A stretch of DNA of 64,000 nucleotides from Polynucleobacter sp. MWH-Berg-3C6 (GCF_018881855.1 NZ_JACVPN010000005.1:124001-188000), one strand, 5' to 3'; numbered from the stretch's first letter, positions 1 to 10,245 are shown. Program-made: numbers and translations. The notes: generated by a model not told the origin, from the sequence alone.

Positions 1-1006
1 CTTCAACGGTATTGGAATACGGCCCGTTCTTTACCATCACTTTTACTTTGTCTGGAAGCATTTCTCGCACAACACCAATCGTGCCATTCACCCAGCGTTT
101 CGGAAAATTGGGATCTGTTGCAGTAAACATGACTTTTGCGCCAACTTTTAGAGCTAAATTATTTGCTGATGGCAAGTTGCGTTCATCAACATTAAACTTT
201 CCCGTCGTTTTACCCGTATAGACCTTGACATCATTGGTAATGGCCCGTAATCCTGCGCCATTAATTTGGTCTGCTCTTGCATTGGTAGTGGTGAGCGTGA
301 TAGTTTCTTCATCCACCTCGGCGTCTTTTCGATAGCATTGTGCATTGAGTGTATCTAGTGCCTCATCTATATCCTGATTAATGCGAATACGATTCAGTAG
401 ATCGGCAAAGTGCTCATCTTTCTGACGGAAGATCTTGGATAACTCCACCATAGTGACATCTTTGCGGTGTAGAGCCATAGCGCAGAAAAAATAAGGGCCC
501 TCATATCCTCGATCGGCTAGCACTTGCATATCGCTACTCGATACTACTGGCGGCAACTGAAATAAGTCCCCTACAAACATCACCTGGATTCCACCAAAGG
601 GCTTACCCTTTTGCGGTCCGTTCTCACGCAGGAATAAATCCATGGCATCAACTACATCAGCCCGTACCATCGAGATCTCATCAATGATGAGAAGCCGAAT
701 ATCTTTATAGAGGCGCTTATCCCGCAGGGGTTTAATATCTTCTTCTGGGAAAATTAAGCGTGGTGGCAATCTGAAGAAGGAGTGAATCGTGACACCCTTC
801 ACTTGCAATGCAGCTACACCAGTGGGCGCTACGACTACAACATTGCCAGGAATTGTTTCGCGAAGATAGCCAATGAGGGTTGTTTTACCAGTGCCCGCTT
901 TACCGCTGACAAAGATATAGGGATCATGCCGCTCAATAGCTTCAATTACCGCCTGGTAATCAGGAGTAACTTCAATCTCGGGTGAGTCTATTGCAGGACT
1001 AGTCAT
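1..1006 (-). CDS. PIF1/Dda-like superfamily 1 DNA helicase, C-terminus cut by window edge
   Basis: The minus strand is open from an ATG at 1006 to the left window edge (about 335 codons), so the stop lies outside. SF1B helicase motifs appear in order: Walker A GKAGTGKTT (residues 35-43), Walker B DEISMVR, and motif III GDLFQLPP. PIF1/Dda-type helicases unwind DNA 5'-3' in an ATP-dependent way, acting in replication and recombination repair. The start follows AGGGG and lies 3 bp after the stop of the upstream SUMF1-domain gene, so the two are probably co-transcribed. The end of the protein and any accessory domain cannot be judged. Family assignment is secure; the exact role is not. Confidence 0.85.
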   Translation of the reverse strand, partial: MTSPAIDSPEIEVTPDYQAVIEAIERHDPYIFVSGKAGTGKTTLIGYLRETIPGNVVVVAPTGVAALQVKGVTIHSFFRLPPRLIFPEEDIKPLRDKRLYKDIRLLIIDEISMVRADVVDAMDLFLRENGPQKGKPFGGIQVMFVGDLFQLPPVVSSSDMQVLADRGYEGPYFFCAMALHRKDVTMVELSKIFRQKDEHFADLLNRIRINQDIDEALDTLNAQCYRKDAEVDEETITLTTTNARADQINGAGLRAITNDVKVYTGKTTGKFNVDERNLPSANNLALKVGAKVMFTATDPNFPKRWVNGTIGVVREMLPDKVKVMVKNGPYSNTVE

Positions 1007-1009
1007 CCC

Positions 1010-1792
1010 CTATTGTTTCACGGCATCGGCGACACACCGAAATCCGATATAAACCACGGTGATATCAGCCGACTTAGACTCCACATCAGACTCTTGCTGG
1101 CGCTCTGGACCGTACCACCAAGAGGCGCCGCGCGTGATGTATCCACCATTGCGCTCTGTAGCGGTCCACTCCCAGACATTGCCGCCCATGTCATACATGC
1201 CATTCACCCCAGGCTTTGTCGTTTTAGTGGTGACATGCCCTGTACCCCGATTCAGAGCACCGGCAGGAGCCACACCTTTGTAATCACCACAGCCATTTAG
1301 GCAATGAGAAACCGCTGGAGTATTACCACCAGGAAATGGGTAACGCTGCCCTTTGGCATAGCCAGCAGGAGGATTTGCTCTTTGCTCTAAAAATGCAGCT
1401 GAAGTCCACTCAGCATCCGTTGGCAAACGTTTACCGTAGAAACGGCATATAGAGTCTGCTTCTTTTTGATTAAGATGTACTGCAGGCTCTAAGTCATTAG
1501 CAGGCACTCCATATGGAGTCTTCCAGGTCCAGCCGGATTTTTGTACAAATCCACTTTCATAATTTAGGCCACCACCCTTCTTTTCTGCAGCACTCACAAA
1601 ACCAGTAGCAGCAAAACCTTTGACATCGCCAATAGTCATCTCGGTTTGATCCCAGATCAGATTGCCAATTTGCACAGTAGGAATAGAAGATGCAGGAGCG
1701 CTTTGGCTAGGCGTAGATCTGAGCATGAAATACGCTGCAATAGCTGTCAGTACTAGGCCAAACAGAATTGTGGAGAAATCGAATTTTTTCAT
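1010..1792 (-). CDS. SUMF1/FGE-sulfatase domain protein with N-terminal membrane anchor
   Basis: A 260-residue protein when started at the ATG at 1792; the frame stays open to 1870, but the first Met there would put a hydrophilic leader before the hydrophobic segment. Residues about 7-24 form one membrane anchor or uncleaved signal. The rest is a formylglycine-generating-enzyme-like (C-type-lectin fold) domain with hallmark motifs KRLPTDAEWTSAA, GGNVWEWT, RGASWW and GFRCV. In true formylglycine-generating enzymes the C-terminal region carries copper-binding active-site cysteines; here the segment after RGASWW has none, so enzymatic activity is doubtful. Proteins of this kind can act as regulators or nitrite-reductase accessory factors. 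The helicase gene follows 3 bp downstream. The fold call is good; the function is unknown. Confidence 0.8.
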   Translation of the reverse strand: MKKFDFSTILFGLVLTAIAAYFMLRSTPSQSAPASSIPTVQIGNLIWDQTEMTIGDVKGFAATGFVSAAEKKGGGLNYESGFVQKSGWTWKTPYGVPANDLEPAVHLNQKEADSICRFYGKRLPTDAEWTSAAFLEQRANPPAGYAKGQRYPFPGGNTPAVSHCLNGCGDYKGVAPAGALNRGTGHVTTKTTKPGVNGMYDMGGNVWEWTATERNGGYITRGASWWYGPERQQESDVESKSADITVVYIGFRCVADAVKQ

Positions 1793-1938
1793 TGGACAGG
1801 TGTCCCTGTAGGGTGGATTTAATGTACCAGGAGATTCTAATTCCAAGAGATAGAAGACCAAAACAAGCAATTACCCTCGAATTCAGCATTTCGAAGGAAA
1901 AATGAATAGATGTATTGGAGATGATCTGAGGAGGTATT

Positions 1939-2015
1939 TGGGGCGAACGACGGGGCTCGAACCCGCGACAACCAGAATCACAATCTGGGACTCTACCAAC
2001 TGAGCTACGTCCGCC
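1939..2015 (-). tRNA. tRNA-His (GTG)
   Basis: The minus strand folds as a cloverleaf. The acceptor arm is GCGGACG paired with CGTTCGC, the anticodon stem CCAGA/TCTGG encloses loop TTGTGAT (anticodon GTG), and the T-arm contains GGTTCGAGCCC. The extra G at position -1 (base 2015) faces C73 (base 1942), a tRNA-His hallmark, and CCA is encoded at 1941-1939. It sits alone between the SUMF1-domain gene and dusA. Confidence 0.97.
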
Positions 2016-2066
2016 GTTGTAGAGGTGACATTATAGCTTTTTGCTCAAAAACCTGTCAAAAATGGC

Positions 2067-3152
2067 CTAATCTAAGCTTTCTAGCTCAAAAGCGGCCCAA
2101 TCCCCAAGGGTTAGACTGGCATCCAGAAAGAAGTCTGCAATAGCCACTTTGCTTTGAACCTTAGCTAATGCATGATGGTCAGACAGTCGTTGGCGCCAAT
2201 AACGAGACCCCGCTCTGCCATGGGCTAAGCCCAGAATATGTCTTGTGAACGCACCAATATAAAAAGGCTTGTCTTTTGCCCTGCACTCGTCAAACCAGTT
2301 CTGCACTTGCTTAACGAGAGCAATCTGAATTCTGTGCCACTCTATTTCACTAAAGAGATAGCCCGCTGCTTCACCATTGGAATGAATTAAATCATCCCAA
2401 CCCAAGAGCATTACCGGGAAATGATAAGCAGCCCTACCGATCATGAAGCCATCAAAGTCATCCCAATGGCCAGCAATTTGTTCATTGGTTTCTAAGCCGC
2501 CATTGAGGAGAACTTTGAGATTTGGAAATTGTTTTTGCGCATCTAGCCTTAGTTTTGCAGCAACCTCGTAACGTAGCGGTGGTTTACTGCGGTTCTCTTT
2601 TGGTGAGAGTCCCTTGAGTACTGCATTGCGCGCATGAATTGTCACCTGGCTTGCGCCTGCATCTGCCACCGCCAATATGAAATCGAGCGCAAATTGATAA
2701 TCTTTTTCTGAGCTGGATGCATCCATCGAATCTAGGCCAAGACGATGCTTTACCGAAATCGGAATATCCACCGTGCCTTTCATTGCTTTGACACAGTCAG
2801 CAACCAAATTGGGTTCAGCCATAAGACAAGCACCAAATGCACCCCGCTGAACTCGCTCCGATGGGCAGCCGCAATTGAGATCAATCTCATCGTAACCCCA
2901 CTGCTGCGCTAGCTCTGATGCTTTAGCGAGGTCATTGGGCTCTGAACCGCCCAATTGAAGTACCACTGGGTGTTGGTCTTGTGAATAATCCAAATGTCGC
3001 GGAACATCACCATGCATTAATGCGCCAGTTGTCACCATCTCGGTATAAAGCACTGCTTCTTTAGTTAGCGTGCGATGAAAAGAGCGGCAATGACGATCCG
3101 TCCACTCCATCATGGGGGCAACAGCGAGACGTTTTTGATTATGCAAACTCAT
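2067..3152 (-). CDS. dusA: tRNA-dihydrouridine(20/20a) synthase DusA
   Basis: An FMN enzyme that reduces uridine to dihydrouridine in the D-loop of tRNAs. The 361 residues start with the family-typical VAPMMEWTDRHCRSFHR and contain the active-site segment NCGCPSERVQRGAFGACLM, in which Cys96 of the GCP triplet is the expected proton donor. KHRLGLD and the phosphate-binding stretch NGGLETNEQ also match DusA. Length fits the DusA subfamily. It begins 6 bp after the stop of an RluA-family pseudouridine synthase, so two RNA-modification genes form one transcription unit. Confidence 0.95.
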   Translation of the reverse strand: MSLHNQKRLAVAPMMEWTDRHCRSFHRTLTKEAVLYTEMVTTGALMHGDVPRHLDYSQDQHPVVLQLGGSEPNDLAKASELAQQWGYDEIDLNCGCPSERVQRGAFGACLMAEPNLVADCVKAMKGTVDIPISVKHRLGLDSMDASSSEKDYQFALDFILAVADAGASQVTIHARNAVLKGLSPKENRSKPPLRYEVAAKLRLDAQKQFPNLKVLLNGGLETNEQIAGHWDDFDGFMIGRAAYHFPVMLLGWDDLIHSNGEAAGYLFSEIEWHRIQIALVKQVQNWFDECRAKDKPFYIGAFTRHILGLAHGRAGSRYWRQRLSDHHALAKVQSKVAIADFFLDASLTLGDWAAFELESLD

Positions 3153-3158
3153 TTAGCC

Positions 3159-4052
3159 CTAGCTTAATACTCTCTTGCTAATAAATGCCCTATTTTCATT
3201 GCTCAGCGGGTCATTGAAGTGAATTTCTTTTGCCAGAAGCTGCAAGGGCTTAGAAAAATCTAAGTCATATTCCTGATATGGCGTCAGAATTGGATAAATC
3301 TGATCATTTTTGATTGGGATGCCTAGGGTATTGAGGTGACAACGAAGTTGATGTTTCTTTCCGCTTCCTGGAGTCAGCTTGTATTTAGCCCAAGGCTTAG
3401 CAGCCTCTAGAAGCTCTATCAATGTATCAGTATTAGGATCACCCTCCACTTCCTGCATTTGCAAGAAGTGTTCAGACTCCTCAATTCTACTTTGATAGGT
3501 AATCGGCAATCGAGCCATCAAGTCTTCGGAGTAAGGCGCAATTGCTTCGTATACCTTGTTCACCAAGCGATCTCTAAAGAGATTTTGGTATTGCGCTCTC
3601 TCATGAGGCTTTATTGAGAAAATGACTAAACCAGCCGTATCTCGATCGATACGATGAATCGGACTAAGAGTCTGAATGCCGGTTCTTTTCTTGAGGCGAT
3701 TGAGTAATGTTTGATGCAAATATAGGCCGCTGGGTGTCACTGGCAAAAAATGGGGTTTATCTGCCACCAAAATATGGTCATCCTGAAATAGGATCTCTTC
3801 TTCAAAGGGGATTTCAGGCTCTCTTGCTAAGCGCCTAAAGTAAATGAGATGCGTATTGGGCAGGTAAGCGCCACTCGCCTTAAGAGCCTCTCCCCCGTCA
3901 TTCAATACGAGTCCTTGAGCAAATCGATCCTCCCACTCCTTTACTTCAATGTGGGGAAATTGATTGATGAAGAATTGCAATAAATTCGGGTAGGACTGAT
4001 CAGCAGGTAAAAATACCCGCGATGCTGAGACCCCTTCTGAATTCACTTGCAT
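3159..4052 (-). CDS. RluA-family pseudouridine synthase
   Basis: Converts specific uridines in rRNA or tRNA to pseudouridine. The 297-residue protein carries the catalytic motif HRIDRDTAGL (residues 133-142, nucleophile Asp136), the upstream strand ILVADKPHFLPV, and the C-terminal KKHQLRCHLNTLGIPI seen in RluA-type enzymes. The N-terminal ~80 residues do not clearly match an S4 domain. The RNA target cannot be read from sequence; it is not obviously RluA, RluC or RluD. It is followed by dusA after 6 bp. Confidence 0.88.
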   Translation of the reverse strand: MQVNSEGVSASRVFLPADQSYPNLLQFFINQFPHIEVKEWEDRFAQGLVLNDGGEALKASGAYLPNTHLIYFRRLAREPEIPFEEEILFQDDHILVADKPHFLPVTPSGLYLHQTLLNRLKKRTGIQTLSPIHRIDRDTAGLVIFSIKPHERAQYQNLFRDRLVNKVYEAIAPYSEDLMARLPITYQSRIEESEHFLQMQEVEGDPNTDTLIELLEAAKPWAKYKLTPGSGKKHQLRCHLNTLGIPIKNDQIYPILTPYQEYDLDFSKPLQLLAKEIHFNDPLSNENRAFISKRVLS

Positions 4053-4132
4053 GCAAAACCTCGTTACCTTAACCCTGCCATTTTAAGGGATTGCTTGGTT
4101 AGGCGTGGCAGACAGTCGAGCTAGTGAAGTTT

Positions 4133-4146
4133 TTGAGTTAAATCAA
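4133..4146. promoter_or_regulatory. FNR/ANR-like half-perfect box upstream of universal stress gene
   Basis: The sequence TTGAGTTAAATCAA matches the FNR consensus TTGAT-N4-ATCAA at 9 of 10 specified positions. It lies 128 bp before the usp start and 81 bp before the divergent pseudouridine synthase start. Function is inferred only from the match and position. Confidence 0.4.
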
Positions 4147-4204
4147 AAAGTCCCCCTAATTATTATCCCCAAAGACCGAATTAAGTCGAATTAGATGGTT
4201 ATTA

Positions 4205-4216
4205 CTCAATATTGAG
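4205..4216. promoter_or_regulatory. 12-bp perfect palindrome CTCAATATTGAG upstream of universal stress gene
   Basis: CTCAATATTGAG is its own reverse complement and lies about 58 bp before the start codon of the universal stress gene. It could be an operator; no specific regulator can be named. Confidence 0.3.
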
Positions 4217-4273
4217 AGTAGATTGAACTGAGGACTTAATAGTTATTCAATTTATAAACAAATGGAGGAAAGT

Positions 4274-4699
4274 ATGAAAATACTAGTACCAGTAGATGGC
4301 TCAAAATCATCACTCAATGCCGCCAAGTATGCAGCTAAGCTAGCCAAAGATTTTCGCAGCAAGTGCACCGTTACCCTTGCCAGCATTCATGATGACATTG
4401 GCTTGGGTCATGTGAAGCAGTTCGTGGCACAAAGCGTAATCGACGACTATCTCAGAGAGGTCAGCGAAAAAGAGCTTAAATCAGCGCAAAAGGCTTTAGA
4501 TGCTGCGGGTATAAAACATACTATGGTGATTAAACGCGGCAATGTTGCCGAGGAGATTATCAACTTAGCCAATAAAGAAAAGGTTGACTTAATTGTGATG
4601 GGTTCAAAAGGTCGAACAGGACTCTTGGATACCCTAATGGGCTCTGTGGCTCAAAAAGTGAGTGCTAACGCAAAGCAAGCAGTTTTACTAGTGAAGTAA
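4274..4699 (+). CDS. UspA-family universal stress protein
   Basis: A 141-residue single-domain Usp protein of the cytoplasm. The start at 4274 is chosen over the ATG at 4262 because GGAGGA at 4264-4269 is well spaced to it and MKILVPVDGS is the standard Usp N-terminus. The ATP-binding signature G-x2-G-x9-G-S is complete in GSKGRTGLLDTLMGS, so this is an ATP-binding (MJ0577-like) type. Such proteins help survival under stress such as oxygen or energy limitation. The gene stands alone with a 220-bp upstream region holding an FNR-like box and a palindrome, and ends in a hairpin terminator shared with acr3. Confidence 0.92.
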   Translation: MKILVPVDGSKSSLNAAKYAAKLAKDFRSKCTVTLASIHDDIGLGHVKQFVAQSVIDDYLREVSEKELKSAQKALDAAGIKHTMVIKRGNVAEEIINLANKEKVDLIVMGSKGRTGLLDTLMGSVAQKVSANAKQAVLLVK

Positions 4700-4729
4700 A
4701 TTCTCGGCGCTGCTTGATTCATGAAATTA

Positions 4730-4747
4730 GGGCCGCTTCTGCGGCCC
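4730..4747. terminator. Hairpin terminator between convergent usp and acr3
   Basis: GGGCCGC-TTCT-GCGGCCC forms a 7-bp GC stem with a tetraloop in the 69 bp between the convergent genes. There is no long T tract, so strength is uncertain. It could serve both strands. Confidence 0.6.
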
Positions 4748-4768
4748 TTATAGCTAAGTAGCTGCTAT

Positions 4769-5812
4769 TCAGATCTTGTAGTAACGCTCTTTAATCCACA
4801 GAGCAACAGTTACCAGGCCAATCATGATGGGCACCTCAACCAGGGGCCCTATTACTGCTGCAAAGGCAGCCCCAGAGTTGATGCCAAAGACAGCAATTGC
4901 TACTGCGATAGCTAATTCAAAATTATTGCTAGAGGCTGTGAACGACAAGGTACAGCAGCGCTTGTAGTCGATACCCATCTTCGCTGTGATTACAAAGGTC
5001 AAGATAAACATCACGCCAAAGTAAATTAACAAGGGGATAGAGATAGTCAAGACATCGCCTGGCAGCTCAAGAATCAGCTTACCCTTAAGACTAAACATCA
5101 CCACAATCGTAAAGAGCAGTGCAATGAGAGTGAGTTTGCCAATCTTGGGCACAAAGTGCTCGTGATACCAATCTTTAGAAACAAACTTGAGCATGACGAA
5201 CCGCGTCATTAATCCTGCAATACAAGGAATGCCTAAATAGATAAAGACTGTTTTAGCAATCTCACCAATGGTAATACTCACATTTGATCCTGCCAGTCCG
5301 AAGTACGGCGGCAATACGGTCAAGAAGACATAGGCGTAAAGACTAAAGAACAGAATCTGAAAGATTGCATTAAACGCCACTAGGCCAGCAGCATATTCTG
5401 TAGAGCCTTTGGCAATGTCATTCCAAACAATGACCATTGCTATACAGGGTGCTATTCCAATCAGAATGAGGCCTGCCATGTATTCCGGCTGATTTGGAAC
5501 AAAGGTAATTGCCAGTAGGAACATAAAGATTGGGGCAATGATCCAATTCATCAGAAAGGCAATGGCAAAGATTCTCTTATCTTTGAATACATCTGGCAGA
5601 TCTTCGTATCTCACCTTAGCAAAGGGTGGATACATCATCAGTATCAAGCCAATCGCAATTGGATAATTCGTGCTACCCACCTGAAATGAGTTAATGAAGC
5701 CCTCTGCCCCAGGAATGAAATAACCCAGACCAATACCCAAGGCCATGGCAGCAAAAATCCAGACCGTTAAATACCGATCCAAGAAGGAGAGTTGTTTAGT
5801 CAAGGAGTTCAT
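4769..5812 (-). CDS. acr3: Acr3-family arsenite efflux permease
   Basis: An inner-membrane arsenite exporter with about ten hydrophobic segments over 347 residues. Family marks include [13 protein letters not shown] (the conserved Cys of the arsenite path) and [13 protein letters not shown] near the C-terminus (conserved Glu). The start ATG overlaps the arsC stop by the four bases ATGA, implying translational coupling. It is the last gene of arsR-arsC-acr3. The Acr3 type is distinguished from ArsB by length and by these motifs. Confidence 0.94.
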   Translation of the reverse strand: MNSLTKQLSFLDRYLTVWIFAAMALGIGLGYFIPGAEGFINSFQVGSTNYPIAIGLILMMYPPFAKVRYEDLPDVFKDKRIFAIAFLMNWIIAPIFMFLLAITFVPNQPEYMAGLILIGIAPCIAMVIVWNDIAKGSTEYAAGLVAFNAIFQILFFSLYAYVFLTVLPPYFGLAGSNVSITIGEIAKTVFIYLGIPCIAGLMTRFVMLKFVSKDWYHEHFVPKIGKLTLIALLFTIVVMFSLKGKLILELPGDVLTISIPLLIYFGVMFILTFVITAKMGIDYKRCCTLSFTASSNNFELAIAVAIAVFGINSGAAFAAVIGPLVEVPIMIGLVTVALWIKERYYKI

Positions 5813-6288
5813 GAGTTGGTATGAATTGCTTTCAAGGACATTGCGTCTAACTTTTCAAGAGGCATAGCAGCCAAGATATCTATCCTCTTTTTAAGCCCAT
5901 TCATAACACTGGCAAATGCGGCCTTCTTCTCCATATCAGTTCCCTGCACTTGCGATGGGTCTGGGAAACCCCAATGGGCACTAACCGGCTGGCCAGGCCA
6001 GTGTGGACATACCTCTCCAGCCGCGTTATCACATACCGTAATGATGAAATCCATCTTTGGAGCATCAGGCAGAGCAAATACATCCCAGCTTTTAGATTGA
6101 AGCAAATAAGTATCAAAGCCCAATTCTTTTGCAATTTGGGCAGCATATGGATTCACGCTTGTGCCAGGAGTAGAGCCTGCCGAAAATCCTCTTAGCTTGC
6201 CACTCGGATGAGTTGACGCTAATGCCTCACCAATAATTGAACGTGCTGAATTGTGCGTGCACAGAAATAGAATGTTGTATTGCTTCAT
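5809..6288 (-). CDS. arsC: Arsenate reductase, low-molecular-weight phosphatase type
   Basis: Reduces arsenate to arsenite for export by Acr3. The start at 6288 gives 159 residues and an ATGA overlap with the arsR stop. The N-terminus [17 protein letters not shown] contains the CX5R loop (Cys10 to Arg16) of the LMW protein-tyrosine-phosphatase fold. Two further cysteines in [15 protein letters not shown] fit the relay seen in thiol-coupled enzymes of this class. A longer upstream-start reading would run into arsR and is not needed. Confidence 0.93.
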   Translation of the reverse strand: MKQYNILFLCTHNSARSIIGEALASTHPSGKLRGFSAGSTPGTSVNPYAAQIAKELGFDTYLLQSKSWDVFALPDAPKMDFIITVCDNAAGEVCPHWPGQPVSAHWGFPDPSQVQGTDMEKKAAFASVMNGLKKRIDILAAMPLEKLDAMSLKAIHTNS

Positions 6289-6614
6289 ATGGATTTTGCT
6301 TTCTTTGAAACCTTGACCGGTACGCAAGCCTGACCACCGCAACAGTTATCCAATAAGAACTCACTGAGGTCCTGAACGAGCTTTGCATTGGGGCGATAAA
6401 TCAAGTTGCGACTTTGCCTTTCCACTAAGAGCAAATCTGCTTGCACCAGCTCCTTTAAGTGAAAACTCAATGTCGCATTCGGAATGCCTAATTTCTCAAT
6501 AATTTGGCTTGGCGTAAGTCCCTCATCACCCCGTTGAACAATTAAACGGAAGATATTGAGGCGGGATTCCTGCCCTAGCGCCAGAAAGGCTTGTACTGCA
6601 TTAGTATTTTTCAT
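6285..6614 (-). CDS. arsR: ArsR-family arsenite-responsive repressor
   Basis: A 109-residue winged-helix repressor expected to release DNA when As(III) binds. The helix-turn-helix region is TPSQIIEKLGIPNATLSFHL, followed by the wing LLLVERQSRNLIY. The classical ELCVCDL metal site is absent; instead cysteines occur at 91, 92 and 97 near the C-terminus (DNCCGGQACVP), resembling the C-terminal type described for Acidithiobacillus ferrooxidans ArsR. It is the first gene of the operon. A TATAAT lies only 7 bp before its ATG and an inverted repeat covers both, so the mRNA may be leaderless or nearly so. Confidence 0.93.
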   Translation of the reverse strand: MKNTNAVQAFLALGQESRLNIFRLIVQRGDEGLTPSQIIEKLGIPNATLSFHLKELVQADLLLVERQSRNLIYRPNAKLVQDLSEFLLDNCCGGQACVPVKVSKKAKSI

Positions 6615-6636
6615 ATTTCCAATTATATAGAAATAT
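6613..6636. promoter_or_regulatory. Probable ArsR operator overlapping ars promoter and start codon
   Basis: ATATTTC-N10-GAAATAT is a perfect 7-bp inverted repeat. It covers a TATAAT on the minus strand (6627-6622) and touches the arsR ATG at 6614. Position and symmetry fit autoregulation by ArsR. An alternative -10, TATATT (6637-6632), would leave a 10-nt leader with a weak GGAA. Confidence 0.55.
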
Positions 6637-6665
6637 ATGACAAAAATATTACAAAATGAAAATCG

Positions 6666-7082
6666 TCAACCCCATGGATCGAAGATTTTGACGCCAGATT
6701 GACTAAAGTCAGAAATATTTCTGGTCACAATAGTCATCCGATGCTCAATAGCAGTAGCGGCAATCATTGCATCTCGCTCAGATTTAGGGTTTGGTACATG
6801 CAAGCTTGCGCAACGCTGTGCAACTTCAACATCTACAGGGAGAACTCTATCCAAAAATGCTGGAAGAACATTTTTATTTAACCATTTTCTTAAAATAAGG
6901 CCTTGCTTCTTGTCGCGACGCTCTATTTGCAGTACTCCAATCTCTAATTCAAGTACTGAGATTGCAGAAATAAACATCAATTCAGGAGAAATTTCATCAG
7001 CCCAGCGTTTAACATGTTTGTTGATGCGCCCATCTGCAGACTTTCTAAATTCTGATATGACGTTGGTATCTAGCAAGTACAT
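6666..7082 (-). CDS. PIN-domain toxin (VapC/FitB-like ribonuclease)
   Basis: A 138-residue PIN-domain protein, the toxin half of a type II toxin-antitoxin pair; such toxins cut RNA with Mg2+. The acidic residues expected for the active site are visible: Asp5 in LLDTNVISE, the acidic pair in VSVLELEIG-type segment SVLELEIGVLQIE, the Asp of SERDAMIAATA, and RNISDF. It starts on a TAATG overlap with the antitoxin stop, typical of such operons. arsR follows 51 bp downstream on the same strand. Confidence 0.88.
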   Translation of the reverse strand: MYLLDTNVISEFRKSADGRINKHVKRWADEISPELMFISAISVLELEIGVLQIERRDKKQGLILRKWLNKNVLPAFLDRVLPVDVEVAQRCASLHVPNPKSERDAMIAATAIEHRMTIVTRNISDFSQSGVKIFDPWG

Positions 7083-7336
7083 TACAAGGAATCTCCAATT
7101 GGCTTTGAAAGGCTGATGATTTTCGCAGGTTCAAAATCAATATCACTGGCACCTTTCATGCCCACAAGATCTAAGATGTTTTTTCTCTTCCCCACAACAC
7201 GCTGATAATCAGAAAATGTCATCAACACGTGCGCAGGTTTTCCACGATCGGTAATGACAACTGGACCAGTTTCAGAGGCTTTTTTAGCCCTTCCAGTATC
7301 TTGATTAAATTCACGGCTCGACAAAGTAGTAACCAT
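7082..7336 (-). CDS. Phd/YefM-type antitoxin
   Basis: An 84-residue antitoxin with the Phd/YefM N-terminal DNA-binding fold (SSREFNQDTGRAKKASETGPVVITDRGKPAHVLMTFSDY type segment) and a C-terminal tail expected to wrap the toxin. The start at 7336 is preferred over upstream in-frame candidates at 7351 and 7396 because GGAGG lies 6 bp before it. It precedes and overlaps the toxin by one base. A palindromic operator-like element lies 27 bp upstream. Confidence 0.87.
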   Translation of the reverse strand: MVTTLSSREFNQDTGRAKKASETGPVVITDRGKPAHVLMTFSDYQRVVGKRKNILDLVGMKGASDIDFEPAKIISLSKPIGDSL

Positions 7337-7362
7337 TGATGCCTCCGTCATAAAAATGAAAT

Positions 7363-7382
7363 ATGTAGCAATGTTACTACAT
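7363..7382. promoter_or_regulatory. Operator-like inverted repeat before the antitoxin
   Basis: ATGTAGCAATGTTACTACAT has 6-bp perfect outer arms (ATGTAG/CTACAT) and is symmetric at 16 of 20 positions. It lies just upstream of the antitoxin start, where Phd-type antitoxins usually bind to repress their own operon. Confidence 0.5.
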
Positions 7383-7423
7383 TTTAGACGGATCAAAAAC
7401 CATTACTTCTATGCTGATAACAG

Positions 7424-7447
7424 TAAAAAGCCACCCGAAGGTGGCTT
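7424..7447 (-). terminator. Intrinsic terminator after typA
   Basis: On the minus strand AAGCCACC-TTCG-GGTGGCTT is followed by a T run. It lies 19 bp past the typA stop and closes the long rimP-to-typA gene run. Confidence 0.85.
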
Positions 7448-7465
7448 ATCTGATACGTTTAGAGC

Positions 7466-9283
<1,818 letters not shown>

Positions 9284-9333
9284 GTGAAGCTTCTAAAGTG
9301 AAAGATAAGAAAAGGGTTATAAATAATGAATGC

Positions 9334-10245
9334 TTAGTGAGCCTGAGAAATTAAGCGCTTAGGATGCAACACCCCAGAGCGCCAATCAGCAGTACCAATA
9401 AAGTTATGGGGAGCAGCAGTGGCACGATAAATCCTTACCAACGCTTCAATGGATGGCAGATTGAGCGGAACACGTTGCCCCATCTCCAAACGCTTAGCTT
9501 GTTGCTCATCCACAGTTAAGTGGGGCAAAGTTTGCAGCAAAGCATCTACCGGCAAGATATAGGAGGCGCTATTTTGCAAACCACTCTGAATCGATTCGAT
9601 CGTAAATGACTGCTCAAGATTTAAATGCCCTACTTCGGTACGGCGCAAGCCAACTAAATGGGCACCACAGCCCAAGGCGCTACCAAGATCTTCTGCTAAT
9701 ACGCGGATATAGGTACCTTTGCTGCAAGACACTTCTAAAGTAGCTTCGGGCCACTGGACATCGGTCCAACGAATGTGATGAATCGTGATTTCGCGGGCGG
9801 TACGCTCTAATTCAACACCAGCACGTGCGTATTCATATAAAGGCTTGCCATCACGCTTGAGCGCTGAATACATTGGCGGCACCTGAGAAATCGGTCCAGT
9901 AAATTGAGGCAGCAAAGCATCAAGTGCTTTTTTAATATCTGCTTCATTTGCAAATACTGGTAAAGGCAGCTCTTCAATCACAAGACCTTCTGCATCACCA
10001 GTATCTGTGCGTGAACCAAATTTGACTCTGGCGATATAGGTTTTGTCTGCTTCTAATAAATCTTGAGAATATTTTGTAGCCTCACCTAAGCAAATAGGCA
10101 AAAGGCCTGTAGCCATCGGGTCTAAAGTGCCTGTATGGCCAGCTTTATCAGCATTGAATGCGCGCTTGACTGCAGTAACCGCCCCCTGGGAACTCATTCC
10201 TGCGGGTTTGTCTAGCAGCACTACGCCGTCGATCCGAATAGCCAT
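9334..10245 (-). CDS. truB: tRNA pseudouridine(55) synthase TruB
   Basis: Makes the universal pseudouridine 55 in the T-loop of tRNAs. The 303-residue protein starts with GVVLLDKPAGMSSQGAV and has the catalytic motif GHTGTLDPMATGLLP with nucleophile Asp42. CSKGTYIRVLAEDLG is the second TruB hallmark. The start shares a base with the rbfA stop (TAATG), so the two are coupled within the nusA-infB gene run. Confidence 0.97.
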   Translation of the reverse strand: MAIRIDGVVLLDKPAGMSSQGAVTAVKRAFNADKAGHTGTLDPMATGLLPICLGEATKYSQDLLEADKTYIARVKFGSRTDTGDAEGLVIEELPLPVFANEADIKKALDALLPQFTGPISQVPPMYSALKRDGKPLYEYARAGVELERTAREITIHHIRWTDVQWPEATLEVSCSKGTYIRVLAEDLGSALGCGAHLVGLRRTEVGHLNLEQSFTIESIQSGLQNSASYILPVDALLQTLPHLTVDEQQAKRLEMGQRVPLNLPSIEALVRIYRATAAPHNFIGTADWRSGVLHPKRLISQAH

